Below, piece by piece: positions 1-8,735 of a stretch of 64,000 bases of DNA. The translations under genes were made by a program, and so were the position numbers. A model generated the notes under the pieces. It was not told where the DNA came from, ran no database searches, and saw only the letters and a program-made list of their open reading frames with translations. Positions within the stretch are counted from its first letter, which is position 1. Each line of letters begins with the position of its first letter. The DNA comes from Pandoraea sp. (lineage in GTDB: Bacteria; Pseudomonadota; Gammaproteobacteria; Burkholderiales; Burkholderiaceae), in NCBI RefSeq assembly GCF_004297875.1, contig NZ_SCSK01000067.1, positions 124,001 to 188,000 on the forward strand, written 5' to 3'.

Positions 1-490
1 CCCGGGCCTCGTGTCGGTGGCCATGGAGGAATTCACCAAGGTGCTGGGCGATCGCCCGAACCAGATCAGCAAGCGTCGTGACGACGTCAACGTGGCTGGC
101 AAGGACCTGCTGGAATTCCAGCCGGAGGCGCCGATCACCGAAAACGGTCTGCGCAACAACATCAACGTCGGCATCCACTATCTGGGCTCGTGGCTGGCAG
201 GCAATGGGTGCGTGCCGATTCACAATCTGATGGAAGACGCCGCGACCGCCGAAATTTCGCGCTCGCAAGTGTGGCAGTGGATCCGCTCGCCCAAAGGGGT
301 GCTGGACGACGGCCGTAAAGTGAGCGCGGAACTGGTGCGCGAGCTGATTCCGCAGGAACTCGCCAAGGTAAAGCAGACGGTTGGTGGCGAGACGCCGACT
401 TACGACCGTGCCGCCAAGATCTTCGAGGAAATGAGCACCAGCGAGCATTTCACCGAATTCCTGACGCTGCCGCTGTACGAGGAAATCTAA
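1..490 (+). CDS. aceB: Malate synthase A, C-terminal part (cut by window start)
   Basis: Malate synthase condenses glyoxylate with acetyl-CoA to malate in the glyoxylate shunt. Only about the last 162 codons are present; the frame is open from base 2 and continues out of the window, so the ATG at 11 in the ORF track is internal. The segment contains the family block GIHYLGSWLAGNG followed by MEDAATAEISR, whose Asp corresponds to the catalytic base of the enzyme, and the conserved VWQWIRSP stretch. The gene ends 46 bases before a strong bidirectional terminator shared with rhlE. Confidence is high for the family; the A isoform is inferred from the compact C-terminal pattern. Confidence 0.93.
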   Translation, partial: PGLVSVAMEEFTKVLGDRPNQISKRRDDVNVAGKDLLEFQPEAPITENGLRNNINVGIHYLGSWLAGNGCVPIHNLMEDAATAEISRSQVWQWIRSPKGVLDDGRKVSAELVRELIPQELAKVKQTVGGETPTYDRAAKIFEEMSTSEHFTEFLTLPLYEEI

Positions 491-535
491 GCCGACCGGC
501 ATCGAGGCGATGCGCAGTTTGCATCGCCGAACAAC

Positions 536-571
536 AAAAAGCCCCGCCGAATTTTTTCGGCGGGGCTTTTT
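536..571. terminator. Bidirectional rho-independent terminator between aceB and rhlE
   Basis: A perfect 10-bp GC-rich stem (GCCCCGCCGA with TCGGCGGGGC) encloses a 6-base loop. It is flanked by A5 on the left and T5 on the right, so it can end transcription from both convergent genes. Confidence 0.9.
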
Positions 572-591
572 ACTGCCTTGGCTGAAGCGGC

Positions 592-2199
592 TTAGCCGCG
601 CTTGCTGTGGCGCCCATAACCGCCGCCATTACCCCCGCCGTTACCGCTGCTTTTGCCGGCGTAACCGCCACCAAAGCCGCGCTCCGAGCGGTTGCCGCCG
701 TCACGGAAGCCGCCACCGCCTTCGCGGTTACCGAACGAGCGGCCTGCGCCTTGCCGGGCGCCGTCGCGTGAATTGCCCCAGTTGCCGGATCCGCCGGGTT
801 TGGCGGTTCGGCCATAGCCAGGGCGCTTGCCCGGCGCGGGTTTGTTGCCAGCCGGCGCGGCACGGCGCGGTTCGAAGCCAGCCACGACGTTGACCGCCAG
901 CGGTTGACGGGTATAACGCTCAATACGACGCACAGCATGCGCCTCACTGTGCTGCGCGAGGCTCACGGCCGTGCCGGTGCGTCCCGCACGACCAGTGCGG
1001 CCGATGCGGTGTACGTAATCCTCGGCGAATTTCGGCAAGTCATAATTGAATACGTGCGTGATGCCTGGCACATCGATGCCGCGCGCCGCTACGTCGGTGG
1101 CCACCAGGACTCGCAATCGCTTTTCACGCATGTCTTTGAGCGTGCGGTTGCGCACGCCCTGCGGCATGTCGCCATGCAGCGCGGCGCTGCTGAAACCGGC
1201 CTGATCGAGTTGATCGGCCAGTTGGTCGGCATCCCGTTTGGTCGAGGTGAACACGATCGCCTGATCCAGTGCGCGATCGCCCAGCAGATGCGTGAGCAGC
1301 CGGTCCTTGTGTTGGCGGTCGTCGACGTAATGCAGCGACTGCGCGATATTCACATTGGCTCGCTGGTCGTTGCGGGCGGCGATTTCGATGCGTTCCGGGT
1401 TGCGCAGCAGGCGATGTACGATCGTGCTGATCTTGCCGTCGAGCGTGGCCGAGAAAAGCAGCGTCTGGCGCGTTGCCGGCGTGGCGTCGACAATAGTTTC
1501 GATATCTTCGATGAAGCCCATGTCGAGCATGCGGTCGGCTTCGTCCAATACCAGGATTTGCAAGGCCGACAAATCAATCTTGCCGCTGGCGATGTGGTCG
1601 AGCAGGCGTCCGGGCGTTGCCACCAGAATTTCCGGCTGGCGCGCCAGCAACTCCAACTGGCGGCGATACGGCATGCCCCCGAGGATGCTGACCGTGCGCA
1701 GACGGCGCAGGTGCTTGCCGTAGGTTTCGGCCGCATTGGTGACTTGCAGCGCCAGTTCGCGTGTTGGCGTGAGCACCAGCAGGGCCGGTTGTGCCGGCGC
1801 GGGCCGCACGCGTTGACCCTTGCGGGGCTTCTCGCCCGGCGCGGCGACTTCGTTGCGCGGGTGTGCCGCGCGTGCCGGATGATTGGCTTGCCATTCGGCG
1901 AAGCGGTGAATCGCCGGCAACATGAATGCGGCAGTCTTGCCAGAACCGGTCGGGCTCGATACCAGCAAATCGCGGCCGGCCAGCGCAGCAGGGATCGCGC
2001 GCTGTTGCACGGGTGTTGGCTGGGTGTAACCGGCGGCCTCGAGCGCAGACAGAATGCCCGCGTTCAAGCCCATCTCGGCAAAGGTCGGTCCACTGGACGC
2101 GGCGGCTTTTGCCACCGGGGCCGAAGCTTGGGTGGTATTTTCTTCGGACGCAGCGAAGATCGTCTGCGCGAGCGCAGATAGTTTGGAAGTGATTTCCAT
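592..2199 (-). CDS. rhlE: ATP-dependent RNA helicase RhlE (DEAD-box)
   Basis: A DEAD-box helicase that remodels RNA in ribosome assembly, mRNA decay and cold adaptation. The ORF track opens at 2424, but the likely start is the ATG at 2199 (535 aa), preceded by GAGGG. Visible motifs are the Q motif PTPVQQ near residue 61, Walker A PTGSGKT (83-89), PTREL near 145, DEAD (219-222), SAT (250-252) and HRIGRTGR (397-404). Two things stand out. An insert of about 35 residues rich in Pro and basic residues lies between motif I and motif Ia (about 101-138). A tail of about 100 residues is rich in Gly, Arg, Asn and Ser after residue 430, typical of RNA-binding tails in RhlE proteins. The gene is monocistronic and convergent with aceB. 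Confidence 0.93.
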   Translation of the reverse strand: MEITSKLSALAQTIFAASEENTTQASAPVAKAAASSGPTFAEMGLNAGILSALEAAGYTQPTPVQQRAIPAALAGRDLLVSSPTGSGKTAAFMLPAIHRFAEWQANHPARAAHPRNEVAAPGEKPRKGQRVRPAPAQPALLVLTPTRELALQVTNAAETYGKHLRRLRTVSILGGMPYRRQLELLARQPEILVATPGRLLDHIASGKIDLSALQILVLDEADRMLDMGFIEDIETIVDATPATRQTLLFSATLDGKISTIVHRLLRNPERIEIAARNDQRANVNIAQSLHYVDDRQHKDRLLTHLLGDRALDQAIVFTSTKRDADQLADQLDQAGFSSAALHGDMPQGVRNRTLKDMREKRLRVLVATDVAARGIDVPGITHVFNYDLPKFAEDYVHRIGRTGRAGRTGTAVSLAQHSEAHAVRRIERYTRQPLAVNVVAGFEPRRAAPAGNKPAPGKRPGYGRTAKPGGSGNWGNSRDGARQGAGRSFGNREGGGGFRDGGNRSERGFGGGYAGKSSGNGGGNGGGYGRHSKRG

Positions 2200-2435
2200 T
2201 AATCCCTCAACAACACAGGTTTGAATAAGGCGTTGGCGCCAATCGGCAAACCCGGGTCGACGGCTGCTAATAGCAAATCGCGGGTGGGGCAGGGGAAGTT
2301 GAACAACGGGACTTCCCGAATCGTAAGCCGGGAGTGTGCTCGAGTGCTGCGTGAGCGAACGGAGAGGCTTATAACTGGATTGGGGCAAAACGCAAATAAT
2401 CCGTTGACAGGTGCAGCGCAGCAACGGAAGCCAAG

Positions 2436-2464
2436 ATTATAGACTACTTGGGAAAATTCTGCTG
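2436..2464 (-). promoter_or_regulatory. Possible rhlE promoter
   Basis: On the minus strand a perfect TATAAT (plus-strand bases 2436-2441) lies about 235 bases before the rhlE start codon. The matching -35 position (2459-2464) reads CAGCAG, a poor match, so the promoter is weakly supported or needs an activator. If it is used, the mRNA would have an untranslated leader of about 225-230 bases. Confidence 0.35.
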
Positions 2465-2478
2465 GCCTTTATAAAGGC
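2465..2478. promoter_or_regulatory. Perfect 14-bp palindrome, candidate operator
   Basis: GCCTTTATAAAGGC is its own reverse complement. It sits directly against the -35 position of the possible rhlE promoter and about 80 bases before the ectR promoter. Together with the two neighbouring promoter entries it accounts for the structured part of the 2200-2628 gap; no small gene was seen in the rest. The regulator, if any, is unknown. Confidence 0.4.
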
Positions 2479-2555
2479 TTACGCCTGTGGTGCGGCGCAA
2501 AATCGCTGCACCATCACTGCGGCAGCCCTGTTATCGCTCGGAGGAGCATAGCAGT

Positions 2556-2584
2556 TTGACTCAAATCATTTCCGATATTATTAT
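2556..2584 (+). promoter_or_regulatory. Sigma-70-type promoter of ectR/ect genes
   Basis: TTGACT at 2556-2561 and TATTAT at 2579-2584 are separated by exactly 17 bases in an AT-rich patch unlike the surrounding DNA. Transcription would begin near 2591, about 38 bases before the ectR ATG. Confidence 0.65.
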
Positions 2585-2609
2585 TTCAGTACAAATTAAT
2601 TTATCGGAA
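2570..2609. promoter_or_regulatory. Inverted repeats over the ectR promoter, candidate MarR-type operator
   Basis: TTCCGATA (2570-2577) and TATCGGAA (2602-2609) are perfect 8-bp inverted repeats, 24 bases apart, that flank the -10 element and the expected start of transcription. The right arm also opens a second, tighter repeat, CGGAA-TT-TTCCG (2605-2616). MarR-family proteins bind such palindromes near their own promoters, so autoregulation by the adjacent regulator is a fair inference. Confidence 0.5.
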
Positions 2610-2628
2610 TTTTCCGGTTGCCCTGTCC

Positions 2629-3168
2629 ATGACAACGCCATCAACCAGCAGCCAGCCGTACGATTTGCGCATCCTGCGCGCACTGCGCCGCATCACGAGA
2701 TCGATTGCCCTGCATTCCCGGCAGTTGGCCGCCTGCAGCAACATTACGGCACCCCAATTGATTTGTCTGCGCGCTGTAATCGATCACGGCCCGTTGACCG
2801 CGACCGCGATCAGTCGGGAAATTCATGTCAGCGCCAGCACGGTGGTAGGCATTCTCGATCGCTTGGAAGACAAGGGGCTGATTCGCCGCGAGCGCGGACG
2901 CGAAGACCGACGGATCGTCTTTGTGTCGGCGACCGAGGCCGGCTTCAAACTAGCCAGCGAGACGCCCGCACCGATGCAGAAAAAGCTCTCGGAGGCGCTC
3001 AATGCATTACCCGAACTGGAACAGGCCACGATCACGATGGCGCTTGAGCGCGTTGTCGATCTGATCGAGTCGGGCGGTGTCTCCGCGGAATCGGCAAGTG
3101 AGCCCGCTCCACCGATTCTCGATGTACCTACGGGCGATGTGCCCCCCGAATCAGGATTGGTGGTTTGA
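2629..3168 (+). CDS. ectR: MarR-family regulator next to the ectoine genes (EctR-like)
   Basis: A 179-aa winged-helix regulator of the MarR family. The DNA-binding part is seen around residues 45-105, with a helix-turn-helix segment (TATAISREIHVSASTVVGIL) followed by a wing with the family pattern RRERGREDRR. It ends in a poorly conserved acidic/Pro-rich tail. It lies immediately upstream of ectA in the same direction, the position held by EctR, the repressor of ectoine genes in several proteobacteria. The promoter in front of it carries inverted repeats that could be its binding site. The name is given from position and family; the inducing signal (osmotic in known cases) cannot be read from sequence. 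Confidence 0.8.
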   Translation: MTTPSTSSQPYDLRILRALRRITRSIALHSRQLAACSNITAPQLICLRAVIDHGPLTATAISREIHVSASTVVGILDRLEDKGLIRRERGREDRRIVFVSATEAGFKLASETPAPMQKKLSEALNALPELEQATITMALERVVDLIESGGVSAESASEPAPPILDVPTGDVPPESGLVV

Positions 3169-3212
3169 TAGATAAAGACGGCGCTTACCCCAGCGAAAAT
3201 TCCAGGAGTCGC

Positions 3213-3749
3213 TTGGCCGTTCAAGATAAGCCCGGCTTATCCTTGAGGACACCCGATAGGCGCGATGGCGCGCAAATACATCGTTTGATCGAGCAGTGCC
3301 CACCGCTCGATCTGAATTCGCAGTACGCCTATCTTCTGCTGTGCGAGCATTTTTCGCCTACCTGCGTGCTGGCTCAAGCGGACCACCAGGTGCTCGGTTT
3401 CATCTCGGCCTATATGCCGCCGGCGCAGGCCGACGTGCTGTTCATCTGGCAAGTCGCGGTTCATCCGCAGGCACGCGGCCGTGGGCTCGGTCTGAGCATG
3501 CTGCAGACTTTGCTGCGACGACCGCATCTGAGTCACATTCAATTCATCGAAACAACGGTCAGCCCGCAGAACCAGGCCTCGCGGGGCCTTTTCGCGGCGT
3601 TGGCCACTGCATTGCAGGCCTCGATCCAAGAGCTGCCGCTGTTTGATCGTCATCTGTTTGCCGGCCACGGTCATGATGACGAACCGCTGCTGCGTATCGG
3701 CCCGTTCCAAGCCAGCCGGGTTTGGGCTCGGACAGACTGCGCGGCTTAA
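3213..3749 (+). CDS. ectA: L-2,4-diaminobutyrate N-gamma-acetyltransferase EctA
   Basis: A GNAT-fold enzyme that acetylates L-2,4-diaminobutyrate with acetyl-CoA, the second step of ectoine synthesis. The acetyl-CoA-binding region is FIWQVAVHPQARGRGLG (about residues 77-93), whose WQVAVHP and RGRGLG parts are typical of EctA. The ORF opens at a TTG (3165) overlapping the ectR stop. A TTG at 3213 is preferred because AGGAG lies 4 bases before it and the resulting 178 aa fits the family. No ATG start is available upstream of the conserved domain. The gap to ectB is 76 bases with no clear signal. Confidence 0.9.
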   Translation: MAVQDKPGLSLRTPDRRDGAQIHRLIEQCPPLDLNSQYAYLLLCEHFSPTCVLAQADHQVLGFISAYMPPAQADVLFIWQVAVHPQARGRGLGLSMLQTLLRRPHLSHIQFIETTVSPQNQASRGLFAALATALQASIQELPLFDRHLFAGHGHDDEPLLRIGPFQASRVWARTDCAA

Positions 3750-3825
3750 TGATTGGACGTGCGCGGAGGGATGTGCGCCGCCATGGCGCTCGTTGGCGCG
3801 TCCGATAAAACACGGAGAAACCGCA

Positions 3826-5133
3826 ATGGACTTAAAAATATTTGACCGAATGGAGTCGGAGGTGCGTGGCTACGTTCGGTCGTTCCCGGTGATTTTCAAG
3901 CAGGCCAGGGGTTCCGTGCTGATCGATGAAGTCAATAACGAATACATCGATTTTTTCAGCGGCGCCGGAACGCTCAACTACGGCCATAACAATCCGATTC
4001 TGAAAAAACGTCTGATCGAGTACTTGAATACCGATGGCCTGGTGCACGGGCTGGATATGGCGACATGCGCCAAAAAGCACTTTCTCGAGACGGTGGAGCG
4101 GGTGCTGCTCAAACCGCGCAACTGGCAATACACGCTGCAATTCACGGGCCCGACGGGCACCAACGCGGTGGAAGCAGCACTGAAGCTGGCGCGTCAGGTC
4201 AAGGGCCGCCAAAACGTCATCTCCTTTACTCACGGATTTCACGGCGTGACTGGCGGGTCGCTGGCTGTTACGGCCAACGCCAAGTTCCGCGGCGCTGCGG
4301 GGGTCGGGCTGGCCAACACAACTTTCATGCCGTTCGACGGCTATCTCGGCACCGACGTCAATACCATGGCTTATCTCGAGCGCATGCTGGACGACCCGAG
4401 CAGCGGTCTGGATCATCCGGCTGCAGTGATCGTCGAGACGGTGCAGGGCGAGGGTGGCGTGAACGTTGCCAGCAAGCGCTGGCTCAAGGAACTCGAGCGT
4501 TTGTGTCATCAGCACGACATGCTGTTGATCGTCGACGACATTCAGGTCGGCTGCGGACGCACCGGCAACTTCTTCAGCTTCGAGGTCGCCGGCATCAAGC
4601 CCGACATCATTACGCTGTCGAAATCGCTGTCCGGTTTTGGCCTGCCGATGTCGCTGGTGCTGATGAAGCCAGAGCTCGACGTGTGGAAGCCGGGCGCGCA
4701 CAGCGGGACATTCCGCGGCAACAACATGGCATTCGTCACCGCAGCGCAGGCGCTCGACACCTATTGGACGGATGGCACATTTGCCGATGAAACCGCGCGC
4801 AAGGAGCGCCTGGTGCGCGACTGGCTGGAGAATTTGGTTCATAGCTATCCCGGCGCGGGTTTGAGCGTGCGCGGCCGGGGGTTGATTCAAGGCCTCGCGA
4901 CCTCGGGGCGCAACGACATGGCAAATCGGATCGCGCGCGAGGCGTTCAGGCACGGCGTCGTGATCGAGACCTCCGGCGCCAACGACGAAGTTCTCAAAAT
5001 TCTGCCGGCGTTGACCATCGAGGACGACCTGCTCAAACGCGGGCTCGAAGTCATCGAGCAAAGTGTCGCGCACGTGCTGGCCAGCCAAGGCGCCGGCGCC
5101 CATGTCTTCAAATTCGGAGGGAACAAGCGATGA
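3826..5133 (+). CDS. ectB: Diaminobutyrate-2-oxoglutarate transaminase EctB
   Basis: A PLP-dependent class III aminotransferase that converts L-aspartate-4-semialdehyde to L-2,4-diaminobutyrate with glutamate as amino donor, the first committed step of ectoine synthesis. The start is the ATG at 3826 (435 aa, normal for EctB), with GGAGA 8 bases upstream; the ORF-track start at 3643 is artificial. Visible features are GPTGTNAVEAALKLAR (108-123) for cofactor phosphate binding, IVDDIQVGCGRTG (235-247) with the cofactor-ring Asp, and the Schiff-base lysine K266 in LSKSLSGFGLP. The last 4 bases overlap ectC (ATGA), indicating translational coupling. Confidence 0.96.
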   Translation: MDLKIFDRMESEVRGYVRSFPVIFKQARGSVLIDEVNNEYIDFFSGAGTLNYGHNNPILKKRLIEYLNTDGLVHGLDMATCAKKHFLETVERVLLKPRNWQYTLQFTGPTGTNAVEAALKLARQVKGRQNVISFTHGFHGVTGGSLAVTANAKFRGAAGVGLANTTFMPFDGYLGTDVNTMAYLERMLDDPSSGLDHPAAVIVETVQGEGGVNVASKRWLKELERLCHQHDMLLIVDDIQVGCGRTGNFFSFEVAGIKPDIITLSKSLSGFGLPMSLVLMKPELDVWKPGAHSGTFRGNNMAFVTAAQALDTYWTDGTFADETARKERLVRDWLENLVHSYPGAGLSVRGRGLIQGLATSGRNDMANRIAREAFRHGVVIETSGANDEVLKILPALTIEDDLLKRGLEVIEQSVAHVLASQGAGAHVFKFGGNKR

Positions 5134-5528
5134 TCGTGAAAAATGTCAATGACGTGATCGGCACCAAGGACGAGATCAAGACCGATAACTGGCTGAGCCG
5201 ACGGGTGCTGCTCAAACAGGACGGCATGGGATTCTCCTTTCACGAGACCGTGATTTTTCCCGGGACCGAGACGCATATCCATTATCAGAACCATCTCGAG
5301 GCAGTCTGGTGCATCGAGGGTGACGGCGAAGTCGAAACCATTGCGGACGGAAAGAAATATGCACTGGGCCCAGGGGTCGTCTATGCGCTGAATGAAAATG
5401 ACGATCACTGGCTGCGCGGAGGAAAGGAGCCCTTGCGGGTGATTTGCGTTTTCAACCCGCCCTTGACTGGTCGGGAAGTGCACGATGCCGACGGCGTCTA
5501 TCCGATCGAGCAGCCTCAGGCCGCCTGA
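5130..5528 (+). CDS. ectC: L-ectoine synthase EctC
   Basis: A cupin-fold cyclase that closes N-gamma-acetyl-diaminobutyrate to ectoine with loss of water. At 132 aa it is full length. The metal-binding residues known from characterised EctC proteins (Glu57, Tyr85, His93) are found at exactly those positions: E57 in NHLEAVW, Y85 in GVVYALN and H93 in NDDHWL. It overlaps ectB by 4 bases and is followed after 18 bases by ectD, so ectB, ectC and ectD form one tight unit. Confidence 0.97.
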   Translation: MIVKNVNDVIGTKDEIKTDNWLSRRVLLKQDGMGFSFHETVIFPGTETHIHYQNHLEAVWCIEGDGEVETIADGKKYALGPGVVYALNENDDHWLRGGKEPLRVICVFNPPLTGREVHDADGVYPIEQPQAA

Positions 5529-5546
5529 GATGCAAAGGAGTACGAT

Positions 5547-6473
5547 ATGATTATATCGGTAAGCGATTTATACGCTTCTCGCACGACAGATGGCACTTCG
5601 GCCATCATTGCCCGGCAGGATCCGGTCGTCTATGACGGCGGACGCTATGCCGACGCACTGACTCAGGCGCAGTTGGCCGGCTATGAGCGAGACGGCTTCA
5701 TTTTGCTGGAAAATGTGTTCGACGACGCCGAGGTTCAGGTGTTGCTCGATGAAGTCAAGCGCATGAGCGCCGCGAAGGACATTGTCTCGCGCGACGAGGC
5801 GATTACCGAGCCGGGCAGCAACGCGGTGCGCTCGATTTTCCGGGTGCATGAACTCAGCGAGAAGCTGGGCCGGCTGGCGCGTGATCCGCGCCTGATTCAC
5901 GTCGCGCGCCAAATTCTGGGCTCGGAAGTCTATATGCATCAATCGCGCGCCAATATGAAACCCGGCTTCAAAGGCAAGGAGTTTTATTGGCACTCGGATT
6001 TCGAGACGTGGCATATCGAAGACGGCATGCCGGCCATGCGCGCGTTGAGCTGCTCGGTCCTGTTGACCGACAACAATGCCTGCAACGGCCCACTGATGCT
6101 GATTCCCGGATCGCAGCAGCAATTCATCGCCTGCCAGGGGCGTACGCCCGAGAACCACTATAAGCAATCGCTCAAGAAGCAGGAGTATGGCGTGCCCGAT
6201 CCGCTCAGCCTGAATCTGCTGGCGGAGCAGGGCGGCATTCAGGCAATGACGGCCAAGGCTGGCTCAGTCGTGTTTTTCGATTGCAACACGATGCATGGTT
6301 CGAACGGCAATATTTCGCCGTGGCCCCGCGCGAACGTGTTCATGGTCTACAACAGTGTCGAAAATACATTGGAGCCGCCGAAGCATGGGCTCGATCCGCG
6401 CCCCGAATACATTGCGGCACGCCGGAACTTCGCCGCCCTGGCGCCAATCGAGCAAGTCGCCATGGTGGCGTAA
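5547..6473 (+). CDS. ectD: Ectoine 5-hydroxylase EctD
   Basis: An Fe(II)/2-oxoglutarate-dependent dioxygenase that converts ectoine to 5-hydroxyectoine. At 308 aa it is the usual size. The family signature FYWHSDFETWHIEDGMP spans residues 147-162. Iron ligands are H149 and D151 (HSD) and H250 (MHGS), and R261 is placed to bind 2-oxoglutarate. The start ATG is preceded by AGGAG. It is the last gene of the operon and is followed by a rho-independent terminator. Its presence means the organism can make the hydroxylated form. Confidence 0.96.
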   Translation: MIISVSDLYASRTTDGTSAIIARQDPVVYDGGRYADALTQAQLAGYERDGFILLENVFDDAEVQVLLDEVKRMSAAKDIVSRDEAITEPGSNAVRSIFRVHELSEKLGRLARDPRLIHVARQILGSEVYMHQSRANMKPGFKGKEFYWHSDFETWHIEDGMPAMRALSCSVLLTDNNACNGPLMLIPGSQQQFIACQGRTPENHYKQSLKKQEYGVPDPLSLNLLAEQGGIQAMTAKAGSVVFFDCNTMHGSNGNISPWPRANVFMVYNSVENTLEPPKHGLDPRPEYIAARRNFAALAPIEQVAMVA

Positions 6474-6512
6474 CCTGTGACCCCGGCCGGCTTGCGGGCC
6501 GGTCGCACTTAG

Positions 6513-6548
6513 CCGGGCCATGTCCTCGCGGACTGGTCCGGTTTTTTT
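6513..6548 (+). terminator. Terminator of the ect operon
   Basis: CCGGGCCATGTCC and GGACTGGTCCGG form an imperfect 12-bp stem (one G-T pair, one bulged T) around a TCGC loop, followed by seven T. It lies 39 bases after ectD and, as a one-sided T-tract, serves the plus strand only. Confidence 0.8.
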
Positions 6549-6585
6549 GTATGCGCGGCGCGCGCGCGGCTGGTGCGATGGTCCG

Positions 6586-7358
<773 letters not shown>

Positions 7359-7362
<4 letters not shown>

Positions 7363-8051
7363 CGCAGGGGCAATCCTCGTTTAGGCAGTCGCCTGTCGAG
7401 ATAACGCACGGCGGCCGAGGCAAACAGTGTCAGAATCATATAGAGGCCGCCCACCATCGAGAGCGGAATCAGGTAGTTGAAGGTGCGGTCGCCAATGATT
7501 TTGGCGACGTTCAGCATTTCGAGTACCGAGACGACCGAGAGCACGGGCACATCCTTCATGATCGATACCAGGTAGTTTCCGAGCGCCGGAATGATGCGCG
7601 GGATGGCCTGCGGCACGATGACGACGCTGAAAGTGCGCAATCCGGAGAGATCGAGCGCGCGGGCGGCCTCGGTCTGGCCGCGCGGAATCGACTCAATGCC
7701 GGCGCGATAGACTTCCGAGGTATAGGCGCTGTATTGCACGCCCAGCGCAAGCGCGCCGGTCATGAACGCCGGCAGGACGATTCCGTAGTCGGGCAGCACG
7801 TAATACAGAAAGAACAGCTGCGCCAGTAGCGGCGTATCGCGCAGGAATTCGGTCAACAGTTGCGCCGGCCAGGCGACGATACGCAAGCTCGACGATTTGA
7901 GTGCAGCCAGCATCAGGCCGAGGACTGCCGCTACCACGAAGCCCAGCAGCGACGCTTCGATCGTGATGAGCATCCCCCTGAGCAGGATGGGCAGGATCGA
8001 TTCGGCGAATAGCCAGTTATTCGCCGTGTTCCAATGAAATCCGAACAACAT
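7359..8051 (-). CDS. ehuD: Ectoine/hydroxyectoine ABC transporter permease EhuD
   Basis: An inner-membrane permease of the HisM/GlnP type (230 aa) with about five hydrophobic segments. The ATPase-coupling EAA loop is visible as EAARALDLSGLRTFSVVIVPQAIPRIIPALGN. It begins 2 bases after ehuC stops and overlaps ehuA by 4 bases, so the four genes are translated as a unit. It should pair with EhuC to form the membrane channel for ectoine uptake. Confidence 0.85.
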
Positions 8052-8053
8052 GC

Positions 8054-8725
8054 TCAGGCTCTCCGCGCACGCCAGCGGCCGACCGAGCGCTCAAGCAATT
8101 TCATCACTGCGGTCAGAACTAGGGCCATGGCGAAATACATGAGCAGCAGCACCGTGTAGACGGTCGTGCTGTCCTGGGTGAAGTTGCGGATCTGCTCGGC
8201 GCGAAACGCAAGGTCACCCAGGCTGATCAGAGAAACCAGTGCCGTGTCCTTGAGATTTTGCACGGCCAGATTGCCGAAGCTCGGCATCATCTCTGGAATG
8301 GCCTGCGGCAACGCAATGCGCCATAGTGTTTGGCGCGCGGTGAAGTCGAGCGCCTTGGCGGCTTCGTGCTGAGCCAGAGGGACGGCTTGAATCGCGCCGC
8401 GCACCACCTCGGCGCCATAGGCGCCGATATTCAGGCTCAACGCCAGCGTGCCTGCCACGACCGGCGGCAGCCGCAGATCGACGCCGGCCAACTGTCCGAG
8501 CACCGGCAGCGCAAAATACAGCCAGAACAATTGGACCAGCAGCGAGGTGCCGCGAAAGATCTCGATGATGCCGATCGAAAGACTCTTGATCGGCCAATAG
8601 CGCGAGAGCTTGCCCAGGCCGAACAAAAAGGCGAAGAAGGCGCCCAGCAGCGTCGAATAGACCGTGAGCTGTGCCGTAACCCACGCCCCTTGAAGCAGGG
8701 GCGTGGCGTAGCTGATCCAATGCAT
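8054..8725 (-). CDS. ehuC: Ectoine/hydroxyectoine ABC transporter permease EhuC
   Basis: The second permease of the importer (223 aa), with about five membrane spans and a coupling loop EAAKALDFTARQTLWRIALPQAIPE. The ORF track extends to 8803, inside ehuB, but the ATG at 8725 (protein start MHWISYATPLL) gives a normal permease length and leaves 10 bases after ehuB. No strong ribosome binding site is seen there, consistent with translation coupled to ehuB. Confidence 0.85.
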   Translation of the reverse strand: MHWISYATPLLQGAWVTAQLTVYSTLLGAFFAFLFGLGKLSRYWPIKSLSIGIIEIFRGTSLLVQLFWLYFALPVLGQLAGVDLRLPPVVAGTLALSLNIGAYGAEVVRGAIQAVPLAQHEAAKALDFTARQTLWRIALPQAIPEMMPSFGNLAVQNLKDTALVSLISLGDLAFRAEQIRNFTQDSTTVYTVLLLMYFAMALVLTAVMKLLERSVGRWRARRA

Positions 8726-8735
8726 GGTTCGACGC

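Noticed and set aside
904-2181. 425-aa plus-strand ORF opposite rhlE
   Set aside because: It is antisense to a gene with complete helicase motifs, has no recognisable domain and reflects the stop-poor antisense frame of GC-rich DNA.
3832-5103. 423-aa minus-strand ORF opposite ectB
   Set aside because: Mirror frame of a well-supported enzyme gene; His/Arg/Gln-rich translation without motifs.
5529-6548. Second hairpin CCGGCC/GGCCGG (6483-6502) as an additional ect terminator
   Set aside because: A short GC-only repeat without a T-tract; the hairpin at 6513-6548 is a sufficient terminator.
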